From Solilutibacter silvestris (GTDB taxonomy: Bacteria > Pseudomonadota > Gammaproteobacteria > Xanthomonadales > Xanthomonadaceae): a stretch of 64,000 bases of DNA. Positions within the stretch are counted from its first letter, which is position 1, and the number at the start of each line of letters is the position of its first letter. The DNA is taken from assembly GCF_002895945.1 (NCBI RefSeq), contig NZ_NPZB01000002.1, forward strand, positions 620,001 through 684,000, written 5' to 3'. The notes below the pieces were generated by a model. It was not told the origin of the DNA. It made no database searches and saw only the letters and a list, made by a program, of their open reading frames with translations. Both the position numbers and the translations under genes were made by a program. Of the stretch, positions 1 through 11,317 are shown in pieces.

Positions 1-1
1 T

Positions 2-313
2 GCGCGCGCGCTGGCGCGGTTGATGCACGAATTCGACCGCCGCGTGCAGATGAAGGACGCGGCCAAGGTCAACCTGATTCCGTTCAACCCGTTCCCGGGC
101 ACGCGCTATGCACGCTCGGATGCCGATGACATCCGTGCGTTCCAGAAGATATTGAACAATTCCGGGCTGGTCGCGCCGCTGCGACGCACGCGCGGCGACG
201 ACATCGACGCCGCCTGTGGCCAGTTGAAGGGGCAAGTGCTCGATCGCACCCGCCGCCAGGCCGAACACAAGAAGCGGCTGGAAGCGCAGGGAGGCTTCGA
301 TGCGGTGGCGTGA
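2..313 (+). CDS. rlmN: 23S rRNA/tRNA adenine-C2 methyltransferase RlmN, C-terminal part
   Basis: Only the last 103 residues are present; the frame is open to the left edge. RlmN is a radical-SAM enzyme that methylates C2 of A2503 in 23S rRNA and of A37 in some tRNAs. The visible part holds the family stretch [12 protein letters not shown] and the [11 protein letters not shown] motif, whose cysteine is the methyl-carrying residue of the family. The radical-SAM CxxxCxxC cluster lies outside the window. The next gene starts inside its last codons (ATG at 300, stop at 311-313), so the two are translationally coupled. Confidence 0.93.
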   Translation, partial: ARALARLMHEFDRRVQMKDAAKVNLIPFNPFPGTRYARSDADDIRAFQKILNNSGLVAPLRRTRGDDIDAACGQLKGQVLDRTRRQAEHKKRLEAQGGFDAVA

Positions 314-1109
314 GGGCGCATTGTTTGTTGCAACGATCGCGCTGGCACTGCTCGTCGGTTGCGATCGCTTGACCTTCGTCAAGCCGAACATGAAGAAGTC
401 GAAGTTCGAAGACGTGCGCAGCGTACCCGACGTCCGCGACAGCGCCAGCGACCGGCAGCGGATGGCGGCATCGGATGGACTGCAGCTCGCCGGCAATCGC
501 TTGCAGGGCGGCGATCTCGATGGCGCCGAGAAGAGTGCCAGGCATGTGCTCGAATCCGATCGCGGCAACACCACCGCGATGACCATCCTTGCCCTGGTGG
601 AACAACGCCGCGGCCATGTCGCGGATGCCGGTACATGGTTCAAGCGGGCAGCCGAACAAGGCAACTCCGGCCCGGCTGAATGGGGTAATTACGGCACGTG
701 GCTGTGCGAGGCCAACCAGCCGGCGGAATCGTTGCAATGGCTCGATCGTTCGCTGGCCTATCCCGATGCGATCGACCTCGCCGGGATGCGCGCGAACGCC
801 GGCAAGTGCGCATTGCGCGCCGGCCAGACCGAGCGTGCCGAGCGCGACCTGCGCGCCGCGCTGGACCTCGCGCCGGCCAATGCGGTCGCACTGGATGGCA
901 TGGCGCAACTGATGTTCGTGCGCGGCCGCATGCTGGAAGCGCGCGCCTTCAACGAGCGTCGTCTCGCCGCCGCCCCGGCGACGGCCGAAACGCTGGCGCG
1001 CGCCGCCGAGATCGAAACCCACCTGGGCGACCAGGTCGCGGCAAGTCGTTATCGCCAACGGATGGCGCAGGAATTCCCCAACGTCACTCCCAACGCCAAG
1101 GGACATTGA
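300..1109 (+). CDS. pilF: PilF/PilW-like TPR lipoprotein, type IV pilus biogenesis
   Basis: A 269-residue lipoprotein with a lipobox ending at Cys21 (ALLVGC), followed by tandem tetratricopeptide repeats over roughly residues 55-255. PilF/PilW proteins sit in the outer membrane and act as pilotins for the PilQ secretin. The identity rests on the lipoprotein-plus-TPR architecture and the conserved place right after rlmN. A good Shine-Dalgarno (GGGAGG, about 6 nt upstream) supports the ATG at 300, which overlaps the rlmN end. The pilotin role is inferred from family and synteny; a generic TPR lipoprotein cannot be excluded. Confidence 0.8.
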   Translation: MRWREGALFVATIALALLVGCDRLTFVKPNMKKSKFEDVRSVPDVRDSASDRQRMAASDGLQLAGNRLQGGDLDGAEKSARHVLESDRGNTTAMTILALVEQRRGHVADAGTWFKRAAEQGNSGPAEWGNYGTWLCEANQPAESLQWLDRSLAYPDAIDLAGMRANAGKCALRAGQTERAERDLRAALDLAPANAVALDGMAQLMFVRGRMLEARAFNERRLAAAPATAETLARAAEIETHLGDQVAASRYRQRMAQEFPNVTPNAKGH

Positions 1110-1112
1110 GCG

Positions 1113-1958
1113 ATGCAAGACGAACAATTCCAGTTTGAGGCAAGCATGACGGCGACCGCGGAACACGGGACGCTGCTGCGCATCGCACGCAAGGCGCAGG
1201 GCATGACCCTCGAAGAGGCGGCGCAACGCACGCGCATTCCCGCGCGCACCCTCGATGCGCTCGAATCGGGCGAGTGGGAACGCGCCGGTGCCGGCGTGTT
1301 CGTGCGCGGACAACTGCGCAGCTATGGCCGCTTGCTTGGCGTCGACACGTCCAGCTGGATGGAGCAGGCGCCGGCGGTGGAACCGCCGAAGCTGGTCAGC
1401 CACCAGCGCACGCCGATGGCACAGCGCTTCGCCGATGAGATCGGCCGCAAGCTGGTCTATGTCGTGATCACCCTGACCATCGCGATTCCGGTCTGGCTGA
1501 TGGCGACCCGTTCTCCGGTCACCGCCTTGCCGGGCGAAACCGCCAGTCTCGAAATGCCGAAGAATGCCGTGCCGGCCACGACGCAGCCCGCTGCATCGGT
1601 GCAGACGGCGCAGGCGCAACCTGCGACGCAACCACAGCAGGCGGTGGCGATGGCATCGATGGCACCGGTGCCGGGGCAGGCCGGCGTTCCCGCCACTGCG
1701 CTCAGCATCCGTTTCGATGGCCAGAGCTGGATGCAGGCGTACGCGCCTGACGGCAGCGTGATCGAAAAAGGATTGGTCAAGGGCGGCGAATCCCGCAGTT
1801 TCGCTTCCGGTCAGCTGGGCCGCATTACTCTCGGCAACGCCAGTCAGGTGCATGTCGAGCATGCCGGTCAGGCCGTCGATCTGGCGCCCTACATCCGGTC
1901 GGATGTGGCGCGCTTTGCGGTATCCTCTGACGGCACGCCGGGTGCGGTATCCAACTGA
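1113..1958 (+). CDS. rodZ: RodZ-like membrane protein (N-terminal HTH, DUF4115)
   Basis: 281 residues with the RodZ layout: a cytoplasmic helix-turn-helix of the HTH_25 type (about residues 20-85, with GMTLEEAAQRTRIPARTLDALE), one transmembrane helix (about 112-130, VYVVITLTIAIPVWLM), an Ala/Gln/Pro-rich linker, and a C-terminal periplasmic DUF4115-type beta domain (from about 195). RodZ links MreB to the cell-wall elongation machinery. It follows pilF by 3 nt, the order seen in other gammaproteobacteria. ATG 1113 has AAGGGA 9 nt upstream; an in-frame ATG at 1146 is an alternative. Confidence 0.82.
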   Translation: MQDEQFQFEASMTATAEHGTLLRIARKAQGMTLEEAAQRTRIPARTLDALESGEWERAGAGVFVRGQLRSYGRLLGVDTSSWMEQAPAVEPPKLVSHQRTPMAQRFADEIGRKLVYVVITLTIAIPVWLMATRSPVTALPGETASLEMPKNAVPATTQPAASVQTAQAQPATQPQQAVAMASMAPVPGQAGVPATALSIRFDGQSWMQAYAPDGSVIEKGLVKGGESRSFASGQLGRITLGNASQVHVEHAGQAVDLAPYIRSDVARFAVSSDGTPGAVSN

Positions 1959-2038
1959 CGGTACCAACCGAAGCTTGCGTAATTCCGCAGACAAACCGAT
2001 CCGCAATTGTTCCGCGCTGTGCGCGGTGGTGAACCCGC

Positions 2039-2722
2039 ATGGCGATGGATGAACTCCTCAATGAACACGAACAGGGCGAACGCGTCCGCTCCTGGCTGCA
2101 GCGCAATGCCGGCAGCCTGATCGGTGGCGTCGCCGTCGGTATCGCCATCATCTGGGGCTGGCAATGGTGGAGCGACCGCCAGCACGGTACCCAGATGCAC
2201 GATGCCGAGCAATACGAGGCGTTGATCGGCGATGCCAACAACGATCCGGCCAAACTGGCCGCAGGGGTCGGCAAGCTCAAGGCCGATTCGATGTATGGCG
2301 CGCTGGCACGCATGCAGCTGGCGAAGGCGCAAGTCGATGTCGGCAAGCCGCAGGACGCGTTGGCGACCTTGCGCGCCATCCACGCCAGCGACAGTGGATT
2401 GTCCGACGTGATCGACGTGCGCATCGGCCGCCTGCTGGTCGAGACCGGCAAGCCCGCCGACGCCATCGCACTGCTGGGCAAGGCGACCTCGCCCGGTGCG
2501 CTGGAAGTGGTCGGCGATGCCCAGGCGAAGCAGGGCCAGGCCCAATCCGCACAGGCCACCTACAAACGCGCGCTGACCATGCTGGAAGTGGGCAGCCCCG
2601 AACGCACCATCGTTGAACTCAAGCTGGCCGATGTCGGGGGTGCGCCGGATGCGGCGCCCGCCACGAACGCCCCCGTTGCCGCAGCCGCGGCACAGACCCC
2701 GGCCCAGCAGCCGACGAAATGA
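2039..2722 (+). CDS. YfgM-like ancillary SecYEG translocon protein
   Basis: 227 residues with a short cytoplasmic N terminus, one transmembrane anchor (about 25-42, AGSLIGGVAVGIAIIWGW) and a TPR-like periplasmic domain, ending in an Ala/Pro/Gln-rich tail. This is the YfgM (TPR_21) architecture; in E. coli YfgM associates with the SecYEG translocon and PpiD. It precedes bamB as in E. coli, and its stop overlaps the first candidate start of bamB. The alternative ATG at 2045 would remove only two residues. Confidence 0.82.
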   Translation: MAMDELLNEHEQGERVRSWLQRNAGSLIGGVAVGIAIIWGWQWWSDRQHGTQMHDAEQYEALIGDANNDPAKLAAGVGKLKADSMYGALARMQLAKAQVDVGKPQDALATLRAIHASDSGLSDVIDVRIGRLLVETGKPADAIALLGKATSPGALEVVGDAQAKQGQAQSAQATYKRALTMLEVGSPERTIVELKLADVGGAPDAAPATNAPVAAAAAQTPAQQPTK

Positions 2723-2739
2723 CCGCGAGGCTCCCTGGA

Positions 2740-3945
2740 ATGATTTCCCGCACGTCCCTGATCCGTGCCACCGTTGCGTTGGCCTGTGTGCTCGCCATCG
2801 GTGGTTGCCAGTCCACCAAGAACCTGTTCAAGGGCAAGGATTCCGCCAAGGATCCCAAGCCCGCCAAGCTGGTCGAGTTCACCCCCAGCGCTACCGTGAG
2901 CAAGCTGTGGTCGGTGAACGTCGGCAAGGGCGAGCAGCGCGTCGGCGCACGCCAGCATCCGGCCATTGCCGACGGCCATGTCTATGCCGCGGCTGGCATC
3001 GGTGGCGTCAGCGCCATCGACCTGAAGACCGGCAAAGTGCTGTGGACGTATCGTCCCAAGGAACGCAAGAACAAGAAACTCACCAGCTTCAGTGGCGGCC
3101 CCGGCGTGGGCAGCGGGCTGGTGGTGGTGGGCACGCTGGAAGGCGACGTGATCGCGCTCGACCAGGCCACCGGTACCGAGAAGTGGAGCGGCAAGCTGCT
3201 CAACGAAATCCTCGCCGCGCCGGCGATCGGCAACGGCGTGGTGGTGGTGCATTCCAATGACGGCAAGGTCACCGCCTTCGACGCCGCGACTGGCGAAAAG
3301 CGTTGGGCGTGGTCGTCCGAGCCGGTGCCGCTGAGCATCCGTGGCAATTCCACCCCGGTGATCGGCCCCGGCTATGTCTTCGTCGGCACCGATGGCGGCA
3401 AGCTGGTGGCACTGTCGCTGACCGATGGCGGGCTGCTGTGGGAAACCACCGTAGCTGATGCCGATGGCCGCAGCGACATCATGCGCATGAACGATTCCGA
3501 CGGCGCACCGGTGATGGTCGGCAATGTGCTCTACGCCTCCAGCTACAAGCCGCGCACGATCGCGGTGGACGCGCCCAGCGGCCAGCTGATGTGGGTGCAG
3601 GAACATGGTGGCGTCGGCGGTATCGGCGTCGGTGGTGATCGTGCCGTGGTGTCCGACAGCAAGGACATCGTCTGGGGCATGGATCGCAACAGCGGCGCGC
3701 CGATGTGGCAGCAGAACGGTTTCACCCTGCGCAATCTCTCGGCGCCGGCGGTGCAGGGCGGTTACGCGGTGGTCGGCGACTACCAGGGCTACCTGCACTG
3801 GCTGAAGCTTGCTGATGGCAAGATCGCCGCACGCACCCGCTTGAGCTCCAAGTCGATCGCCGCGCAGCCGGTGGTGTCGGAGGATGGCGTGCTGGTCGCG
3901 CAGGATATCAATGGTGATGTTGCTGCTTTCCGCGTGAGCCCATAG
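2740..3945 (+). CDS. bamB: Outer-membrane assembly lipoprotein BamB
   Basis: About 401 residues: a signal peptide with lipobox LAIGGC, then an eight-bladed PQQ-type beta-propeller with repeated blade motifs such as GKVLWTY, GTEKWSG and GEKRWAW. BamB is a lipoprotein of the BAM complex that folds outer-membrane barrels. I place the start at ATG 2740 because GCGAGG lies 9 nt upstream; an upstream in-frame ATG at 2719 overlaps the yfgM stop and would add seven residues. The stop codon TAG (3943-3945) overlaps the first bases of the palindromic element that follows. Confidence 0.92.
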   Translation: MISRTSLIRATVALACVLAIGGCQSTKNLFKGKDSAKDPKPAKLVEFTPSATVSKLWSVNVGKGEQRVGARQHPAIADGHVYAAAGIGGVSAIDLKTGKVLWTYRPKERKNKKLTSFSGGPGVGSGLVVVGTLEGDVIALDQATGTEKWSGKLLNEILAAPAIGNGVVVVHSNDGKVTAFDAATGEKRWAWSSEPVPLSIRGNSTPVIGPGYVFVGTDGGKLVALSLTDGGLLWETTVADADGRSDIMRMNDSDGAPVMVGNVLYASSYKPRTIAVDAPSGQLMWVQEHGGVGGIGVGGDRAVVSDSKDIVWGMDRNSGAPMWQQNGFTLRNLSAPAVQGGYAVVGDYQGYLHWLKLADGKIAARTRLSSKSIAAQPVVSEDGVLVAQDINGDVAAFRVSP

Positions 3946-4209
3946 GGCCTGTCTACGCAGTCTGGACAGGTCACGCCGCGTCAGGGCGCCCGCGGTGCAA
4001 GGAAGAATGAGTGAATTTATGCCGATAAATGATCGAGTGATGACGCCGCACCGCGGTCGCCATGGCGCGGCCCTGCGGGTTGCCGTATCCGGCCCGCCAT
4101 GCGGCCGTGCGCAGCTTGAACAGGCGGCCAGCCTGTCGCTGCGCTACGCTCGTCCCCCTGGCGGCCGGATACGGTAACGTGACCAGTCCAGACTGCGTAG
4201 ACAGGCCCT
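3944..4209. repeat. Nested-palindrome intergenic element between bamB and der
   Basis: Two 32-nt outer arms (3944-3975 and 4178-4209) are reverse complements with one mismatch; the outermost 24 nt match perfectly. They begin AGGGCCTGTCTACGC when read inward. A second inverted repeat lies inside: 16-nt arms at 4079-4094 and 4163-4178 (around GTATCCGGCC) with one mismatch. There is no convincing target-site duplication and no transposase; an open frame at 3995-4177 looks non-coding. It resembles a MITE or a REP-like mosaic. The left arm supplies the bamB stop codon and the right arm ends 4 nt before the der start. Confidence 0.85.
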
Positions 4210-4213
4210 TGCC

Positions 4214-5614
4214 ATGTTGCCGACGGTAGCGCTAGTAGGCCGCCCCAACGTCGGCAAATCCACGCTGTTCAATGCGTTGACGCGCAGTCGCGACGCGCTG
4301 GTGCACGATCAGCCCGGCGTGACCCGCGACCGCAATTACGGCGTCTGCCGCCTCGATCCCGAACGGCCGTTCGTGGTGATCGACACCGGCGGCATCGCCG
4401 GCAATGAGGAAGGATTGGCCGGCGCCACCGCGCGCCAGGCCCGTGCCGGTGCCGAGGAAGCCGATCTGGTGCTGTTCGTGGTCGATGGCCGCGAAGGGCC
4501 GTCGGCGCTCGACGACGAGATCCTGAAGTGGTTGCGCAAGGCCGCGCGACCGACGCTGCTGGTCGTCAACAAGGTCGATGGCATCGACACCCAGACGGCG
4601 CTCAACGAATTCGCGCGTTACGGCTTTACCGAGGTGGTGCCGATCGCGGCATCGCATCGTTCCGGCATCGACGAGTTGCTCGAGGACGTGTGGCCGCGCC
4701 TGCCGCAAGCGGGGCAGGGCGAGGAACTCGACCAGGATCCCGAGCGCGTCCGCGTTGCCTTCGTCGGACGTCCCAATGTCGGCAAGTCGACGCTGGTGAA
4801 CCGCATCCTCGGCGAGGAGCGGATGATCGCCTCCGACGTGCCGGGCACTACGCGCGATTCGATTTCGGTCGATCTCGACCGTGATGGTCGCAAGTACCGC
4901 CTGATCGACACCGCCGGTTTGCGCCGCCGGGCCAAGGTCGAGGAAGCGATCGAGAAGTTCTCGGTGGTGAAGACGCTGCAGGCGATCGAACAATGCCAGG
5001 TCGCGGTATTGATGCTCGATGCCACCGAAGGCGTGACCGACCAGGACGCGACGGTGCTCGGCGCGGTACTCGATGCCGGGCGCGGGCTGGTGATCGCGAT
5101 CAACAAATGGGATGGGCTGACCACCTATCAGCGCGAGCAGGCGGAAGCGCTGCTGGCGCGCAAGCTCAGCTTCGTCGAGTGGGCGCAGGAAGTGCGCATT
5201 TCCGCGCTGCACGGTTCGGGGTTGCGCGAACTGTTCCGCGCCATCCATCGTGCGCATGATTCGGCCACGCGCGTGTTGGGTACCAGCGAAGTCACCAAGG
5301 CGCTGGAGGCGGCCTACACCGCCAATCCGCCGCCGGTGGTGCGTGGCCACGTCCCCAAGCTGCGTTTCGCGCATCCGGGACCGACCAATCCGCCGACCTT
5401 CATCGTCCATGGCACGCGCCTGAAGACGCTGAGCGAGACCTATCGCCGCTATCTCGAGAACTTCTTCCGCAAGCGTTTCAAGCTGGTGGGCACGCCAGTG
5501 CGTTTCGTCTTCAAGGAAGGTGAAAATCCGTTCGCGGGCCGCAAGAACGAACTCAACGATCGCCAGGTCGCCAAGCGGCGCCGATTGATCCGTCACATCA
5601 AGCGCAACGAGTGA
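4214..5614 (+). CDS. der: Ribosome-biogenesis GTPase Der (EngA)
   Basis: 466 residues, typical family length. Two tandem GTPase domains each carry a P-loop ([14 protein letters not shown] near residue 8, [14 protein letters not shown] near 185), with DTGG/DTAG G3 motifs and NKVD/NKWD G4 motifs, followed by a C-terminal KH-like domain. Der is needed for 50S subunit maturation. Only a weak AGG (4203-4205) precedes the ATG, and it lies inside the right arm of the palindromic element, so an RNA stem could mask it. The stop overlaps the GTG start of the next gene. Confidence 0.97.
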   Translation: MLPTVALVGRPNVGKSTLFNALTRSRDALVHDQPGVTRDRNYGVCRLDPERPFVVIDTGGIAGNEEGLAGATARQARAGAEEADLVLFVVDGREGPSALDDEILKWLRKAARPTLLVVNKVDGIDTQTALNEFARYGFTEVVPIAASHRSGIDELLEDVWPRLPQAGQGEELDQDPERVRVAFVGRPNVGKSTLVNRILGEERMIASDVPGTTRDSISVDLDRDGRKYRLIDTAGLRRRAKVEEAIEKFSVVKTLQAIEQCQVAVLMLDATEGVTDQDATVLGAVLDAGRGLVIAINKWDGLTTYQREQAEALLARKLSFVEWAQEVRISALHGSGLRELFRAIHRAHDSATRVLGTSEVTKALEAAYTANPPPVVRGHVPKLRFAHPGPTNPPTFIVHGTRLKTLSETYRRYLENFFRKRFKLVGTPVRFVFKEGENPFAGRKNELNDRQVAKRRRLIRHIKRNE

Positions 5615-6690
5615 ACGTCGAACGCATCGCGCCGGCCGAAGCACTGCGGCGGGTGCGCGGCGGCGTGGTCTTGCTTGATGTCCGTTCCGACGAGGAACGC
5701 GTGCTGGGCATGGCCGCAGGCGCGCAAGGCATCGTTGCCGCCGACTTGCTCGACACCGTGGCCGAACGATTTCCCGATATTTCGACATCACTGATCCTGA
5801 TCTGCCAGCGCGGCCAGCGTTCGCTGGCGACGGCGGAAGCGTTGCAGGCGCGCGGCTATCGCAATATCGCATCGATCGAGGGCGGAACCGAACGCTGGGA
5901 GGCGGAAGACTTGCCGATGCAAGTGACGGGCGAAGACCCCGATTTCCTCGATCGCTATTCGCGGCAGATCCGCTTGCCGCAGGTTGGCCTGGAAGGGCAA
6001 AAAAAACTTCAGGCGGCGACGGTGGTGATCATCGGCGCGGGCGGGCTGGGATCACCGGCGGCGTTCTATCTCGCGGCTGCGGGCATCGGTCGCTTGCGCC
6101 TGATCGATGATGACGTGGTCGATCGCAGCAACCTGCAGCGCCAGATCCTGCACGCGAACGATCGCATCGGCGAAGCAAAGGTCTCTTCGGCGCAACAGGC
6201 GCTGTCCGCGCTGAATCCGCGCACACGGATCGATGCCGTCAACGCGCGTATCGACGCGACCAATGTCGATGCCTTGATCACTGATGCCGACGTGGTGCTC
6301 GACGGTGCCGACAACTTCCCGGCGCGGCACGTCCTCAACGATGCCTGCCTGCGCCTCGGCAAGCCGCTGGTGTACGGCGCGGTCCAACGTTTCGAAGGTC
6401 AGGTGAGCGTGTTCGATGCTGGCCGCCAGCGTGGTGTCGCGCCGTGCTATCGCTGCCTGTTTCCGGAAGCGCCGGACGATGCGCCGAATTGCGCCGAAGC
6501 CGGCGTGCTGGGCGTGTTGCCGGGCGTGATCGGCATGCTGCAGGCCACCGAAGCGATCAAGTTGATCCTCGGCATCGGTGCGCCACTGGTTGGTCGCATG
6601 CTCAGCTTCGATGCGCTGGCGATGCGTTTTCGCGAGACGCGGATTCCGGTCGATCCGGAGTGTCCGGCTTGCGGCTCCGCTGGGCGATAA
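5611..6690 (+). CDS. moeB: Rhodanese-MoeB/ThiF adenylyltransferase fusion
   Basis: 359 residues. The N-terminal rhodanese domain (about 5-105) has its active-site loop at LICQRGQRS (Cys65). The C-terminal E1-like domain (about 112-355) has the ATP loop GAGGLGSP (142-149), a DNFPAR motif and paired zinc cysteines (CYRC and CPAC). Such proteins adenylate the C-terminal glycine of MoaD- or ThiS-like sulfur carriers; the fused rhodanese can hand over sulfur. Here the rhodanese is at the N terminus, whereas the eukaryotic MOCS3/Uba4 type has it at the C terminus. The GTG start (5611) overlaps the der TGA. Confidence 0.85.
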   Translation: MNVERIAPAEALRRVRGGVVLLDVRSDEERVLGMAAGAQGIVAADLLDTVAERFPDISTSLILICQRGQRSLATAEALQARGYRNIASIEGGTERWEAEDLPMQVTGEDPDFLDRYSRQIRLPQVGLEGQKKLQAATVVIIGAGGLGSPAAFYLAAAGIGRLRLIDDDVVDRSNLQRQILHANDRIGEAKVSSAQQALSALNPRTRIDAVNARIDATNVDALITDADVVLDGADNFPARHVLNDACLRLGKPLVYGAVQRFEGQVSVFDAGRQRGVAPCYRCLFPEAPDDAPNCAEAGVLGVLPGVIGMLQATEAIKLILGIGAPLVGRMLSFDALAMRFRETRIPVDPECPACGSAGR

Positions 6691-6720
6691 TGCACGTCCG
6701 CATCCCCCGCCGGCCCATGC

Positions 6721-9067
<2,347 letters not shown>

Positions 9068-9078
9068 TCCATCCACGC

Positions 9079-9110
9079 AAAGGGAGCCGCAAGACTCCCT
9101 TTGTTGTTTC
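9079..9110 (+). terminator. Stem-loop between guaB and guaA
   Basis: AAAGGGAG (9079-9086) pairs perfectly with CTCCCTTT (9095-9102) around an 8-nt loop. The following run is only moderately T-rich (GTTGTTTC), so termination may be partial. It would let guaB be expressed in excess of guaA if they share a transcript. Confidence 0.55.
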
Positions 9111-9133
9111 CACTATCGATAAATATCCGACGC

Positions 9134-10708
9134 ATGACCAACATCCATACCGACAAGATCCTCATCCTCGATTTCGGTGCGCAATACACCCAATTGATCG
9201 CGCGACGCATTCGCGAGATTGGCGTCTATTGCGAGATCTGGGCGTGGGACCACGATCCGGCGGAAATCGCCGCGTTCGGCGCCAAGGGCATCATCCTCTC
9301 GGGTGGTCCGGAATCGACCACCGAAGCAGGTTGCCCTGCCGCGCCGCGGCAGGTGTTCGACGCCAAGGTGCCGCTGCTAGGCATCTGCTACGGCATGCAG
9401 ACGCTTGCGGTGCAACTGGGTGGAGAAACCGAAGCGGGCAACCAGCGCGAGTTCGGTCACGCGCAGTTGCAGTTCGCCGGCGATGACGTGCTGATGCAGG
9501 CATTGGCCAGCGTCGCCGATGGCGCCAACGTGTGGATGAGCCACGGCGATCACGTCTCGAAGGCGCCGCCGGGTTTCCATGTCACCGCCAAGACCGATCG
9601 CCTCGGCATCGCCGCCTTCGCCGATGACCAGCGCCACATCTATGGCGTGCAGTTCCATCCGGAAGTCACCCATACCCGCGGCGGCGAAGCATTGCTGCGT
9701 CGTTTCGTGGTCGATGTCTGCGGTTGCAAGACCTTGTGGACGCCGGCCAACATCATCGACGACCAGATCGCGCGCGTGCGCGAACAGGTCGGTTCGGATG
9801 AAGTGATCCTCGGCCTGTCCGGCGGTGTCGATTCCTCGGTGGTCGCGGCGCTGCTGCATCGTGCCATCGGCGATCAACTCACTTGCGTGTTCGTCGATAC
9901 CGGCCTGCTGCGCTGGCACGAAGGCGACCAGGTGATGGCGATGTTCGCCAGCGAAGCCGACAAAGGCGGCATGGGCATCAAGGTGATTCGCGTCAATGCC
10001 GCCGATCGCTATTTCGACAAGCTGAAGGGCGTCGAGGATCCGGAAACCAAGCGCAAGATCATCGGTAATCTCTTCGTCGACATTTTCGATGAAGAATCGA
10101 ACAAGTTGCAGAATGCCAAGTGGCTGGCGCAGGGCACGATCTATCCCGACGTGATCGAATCGGCCGGCAGCAAGACCGGCAAGGCGCATGTCATCAAGAG
10201 CCATCACAACGTCGGTGGCCTGCCCGAAGACATGAAGCTCGGCCTGGTCGAACCGTTGCGCGAGTTGTTCAAGGACGAAGTGCGTCGTCTCGGTGTCGAA
10301 CTCGGCCTGCCGCGCGAGATGGTGTATCGCCATCCGTTCCCCGGTCCGGGCTTGGGCGTGCGCATCCTCGGCGAAGTGAAGCGCGAATACGCGGAGCTGC
10401 TGGCGAAAGCCGACGCCATCTTCATCGACGAATTGCGCAAGGCTGATCTCTACGACAAGACCTCGCAGGCATTCGCGGTCTTCCTGCCGGTGAAATCGGT
10501 CGGCGTGGTCGGCGATGCCCGTGCCTACGAATGGGTGATCGCGTTGCGCGCGGTCGAGACCATCGACTTCATGACCGCGCACTGGGCGCACCTGCCGTAC
10601 GACTTCCTCGGCACGGTGTCGAATCGCATCATCAATGAACTGCGCGGCGTCTCGCGCGTGGTCTACGACATCAGTGGCAAGCCGCCGGCGACGATCGAAT
10701 GGGAGTGA
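9134..10708 (+). CDS. guaA: GMP synthase (glutamine-hydrolysing) GuaA
   Basis: 524 residues. The N-terminal class I glutamine amidotransferase carries the cysteine nucleophile in LLGICYGMQ and the His/Glu pair in VQFHPEVTH. The ATP-pyrophosphatase domain has the P-loop LSGGVDSSV, and the C-terminal dimerisation domain ends [10 protein letters not shown], the canonical terminus. The start is ATG 9134 ([15 protein letters not shown]); the upstream in-frame codon at 9101 sits inside the stem-loop and is not used. Confidence 0.97.
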   Translation: MTNIHTDKILILDFGAQYTQLIARRIREIGVYCEIWAWDHDPAEIAAFGAKGIILSGGPESTTEAGCPAAPRQVFDAKVPLLGICYGMQTLAVQLGGETEAGNQREFGHAQLQFAGDDVLMQALASVADGANVWMSHGDHVSKAPPGFHVTAKTDRLGIAAFADDQRHIYGVQFHPEVTHTRGGEALLRRFVVDVCGCKTLWTPANIIDDQIARVREQVGSDEVILGLSGGVDSSVVAALLHRAIGDQLTCVFVDTGLLRWHEGDQVMAMFASEADKGGMGIKVIRVNAADRYFDKLKGVEDPETKRKIIGNLFVDIFDEESNKLQNAKWLAQGTIYPDVIESAGSKTGKAHVIKSHHNVGGLPEDMKLGLVEPLRELFKDEVRRLGVELGLPREMVYRHPFPGPGLGVRILGEVKREYAELLAKADAIFIDELRKADLYDKTSQAFAVFLPVKSVGVVGDARAYEWVIALRAVETIDFMTAHWAHLPYDFLGTVSNRIINELRGVSRVVYDISGKPPATIEWE

Positions 10709-10711
10709 GCC

Positions 10712-11275
10712 CTACCCGATCTTCGCCAAGGCCGCATGCACCTCGGCGGTGAATTGCTGGCGTTCGTGCGCGGTGGACAGGTTCGCCGCAAGCTGTTCGA
10801 TGATTTGCTGCATCTGGTTCGTGCCCTCGAACACCTCGTCGCACAGCATGCCGGCGATCGGCCCGAGGTGATTGAGCGCGACGTCCTCGACAGCGCTGCG
10901 CACACGGGGATCGGATGCGTCCTGCTTGACTGAAGCAGGGGTGATGATCTGCGTTTTCCCGGCGAGATCACGTTCGAAGCCGCCCAGCAACCATAGCAGT
11001 GCGTCTTCACTCAGATGGGATGGCCTGCCGTGGTCATGTCCGGTTTCCTCCGCCTGGAAGCGCGACTTGGCGGCCTCGACCATGCCCAGTCGCTGCACTG
11101 CCTCGTCGTTGCGCAACATCCGGAACACCACTTCTTCAATCTGCCCGGCATGAAGCTTGATCATGCACGAGTGGTTGTCCGCGGTGACGATGAACAGGAT
11201 TCCGCTCGCTTTTTTCTGCGCGAGCGAACGCAGTTCGCGCAGGATGTCGATCAGTGGTCGGAAATCATTGCTCAC
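10712..11275 (-). CDS. Uncharacterised protein with DUF4388/PATAN-like N terminus
   Basis: 187 residues, no signal peptide or membrane segment, so cytoplasmic. The N-terminal 100 residues (RELRSLAQKKASGILFIV, then HAGQIEEVVF) resemble DUF4388/PATAN modules found in two-component and gliding/twitching regulators. The C-terminal 70 residues hold a conserved-looking LNHLGPIAGMLCDEVF helix region. It lies 42 nt downstream of the Cache-HAMP receptor gene on the same strand, so the two are probably co-transcribed and may be signalling partners. The N-terminal assignment is by pattern only; function is unknown. Confidence 0.6.
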   Translation of the reverse strand: MSNDFRPLIDILRELRSLAQKKASGILFIVTADNHSCMIKLHAGQIEEVVFRMLRNDEAVQRLGMVEAAKSRFQAEETGHDHGRPSHLSEDALLWLLGGFERDLAGKTQIITPASVKQDASDPRVRSAVEDVALNHLGPIAGMLCDEVFEGTNQMQQIIEQLAANLSTAHERQQFTAEVHAALAKIG

Positions 11276-11317
11276 GATGGTGCCTCCCTTGCGTCATCGC
11301 TTGAAGGTGAGGGCGGC

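Noticed and set aside
3995-4177. A 60-codon open frame inside the bamB-der element
   Set aside because: It lies within nested inverted repeats, has no ribosome binding site and no coherent protein character.
3944-4209. Insertion sequence
   Set aside because: No transposase frame and no target duplication; described only as a palindromic repeat element.
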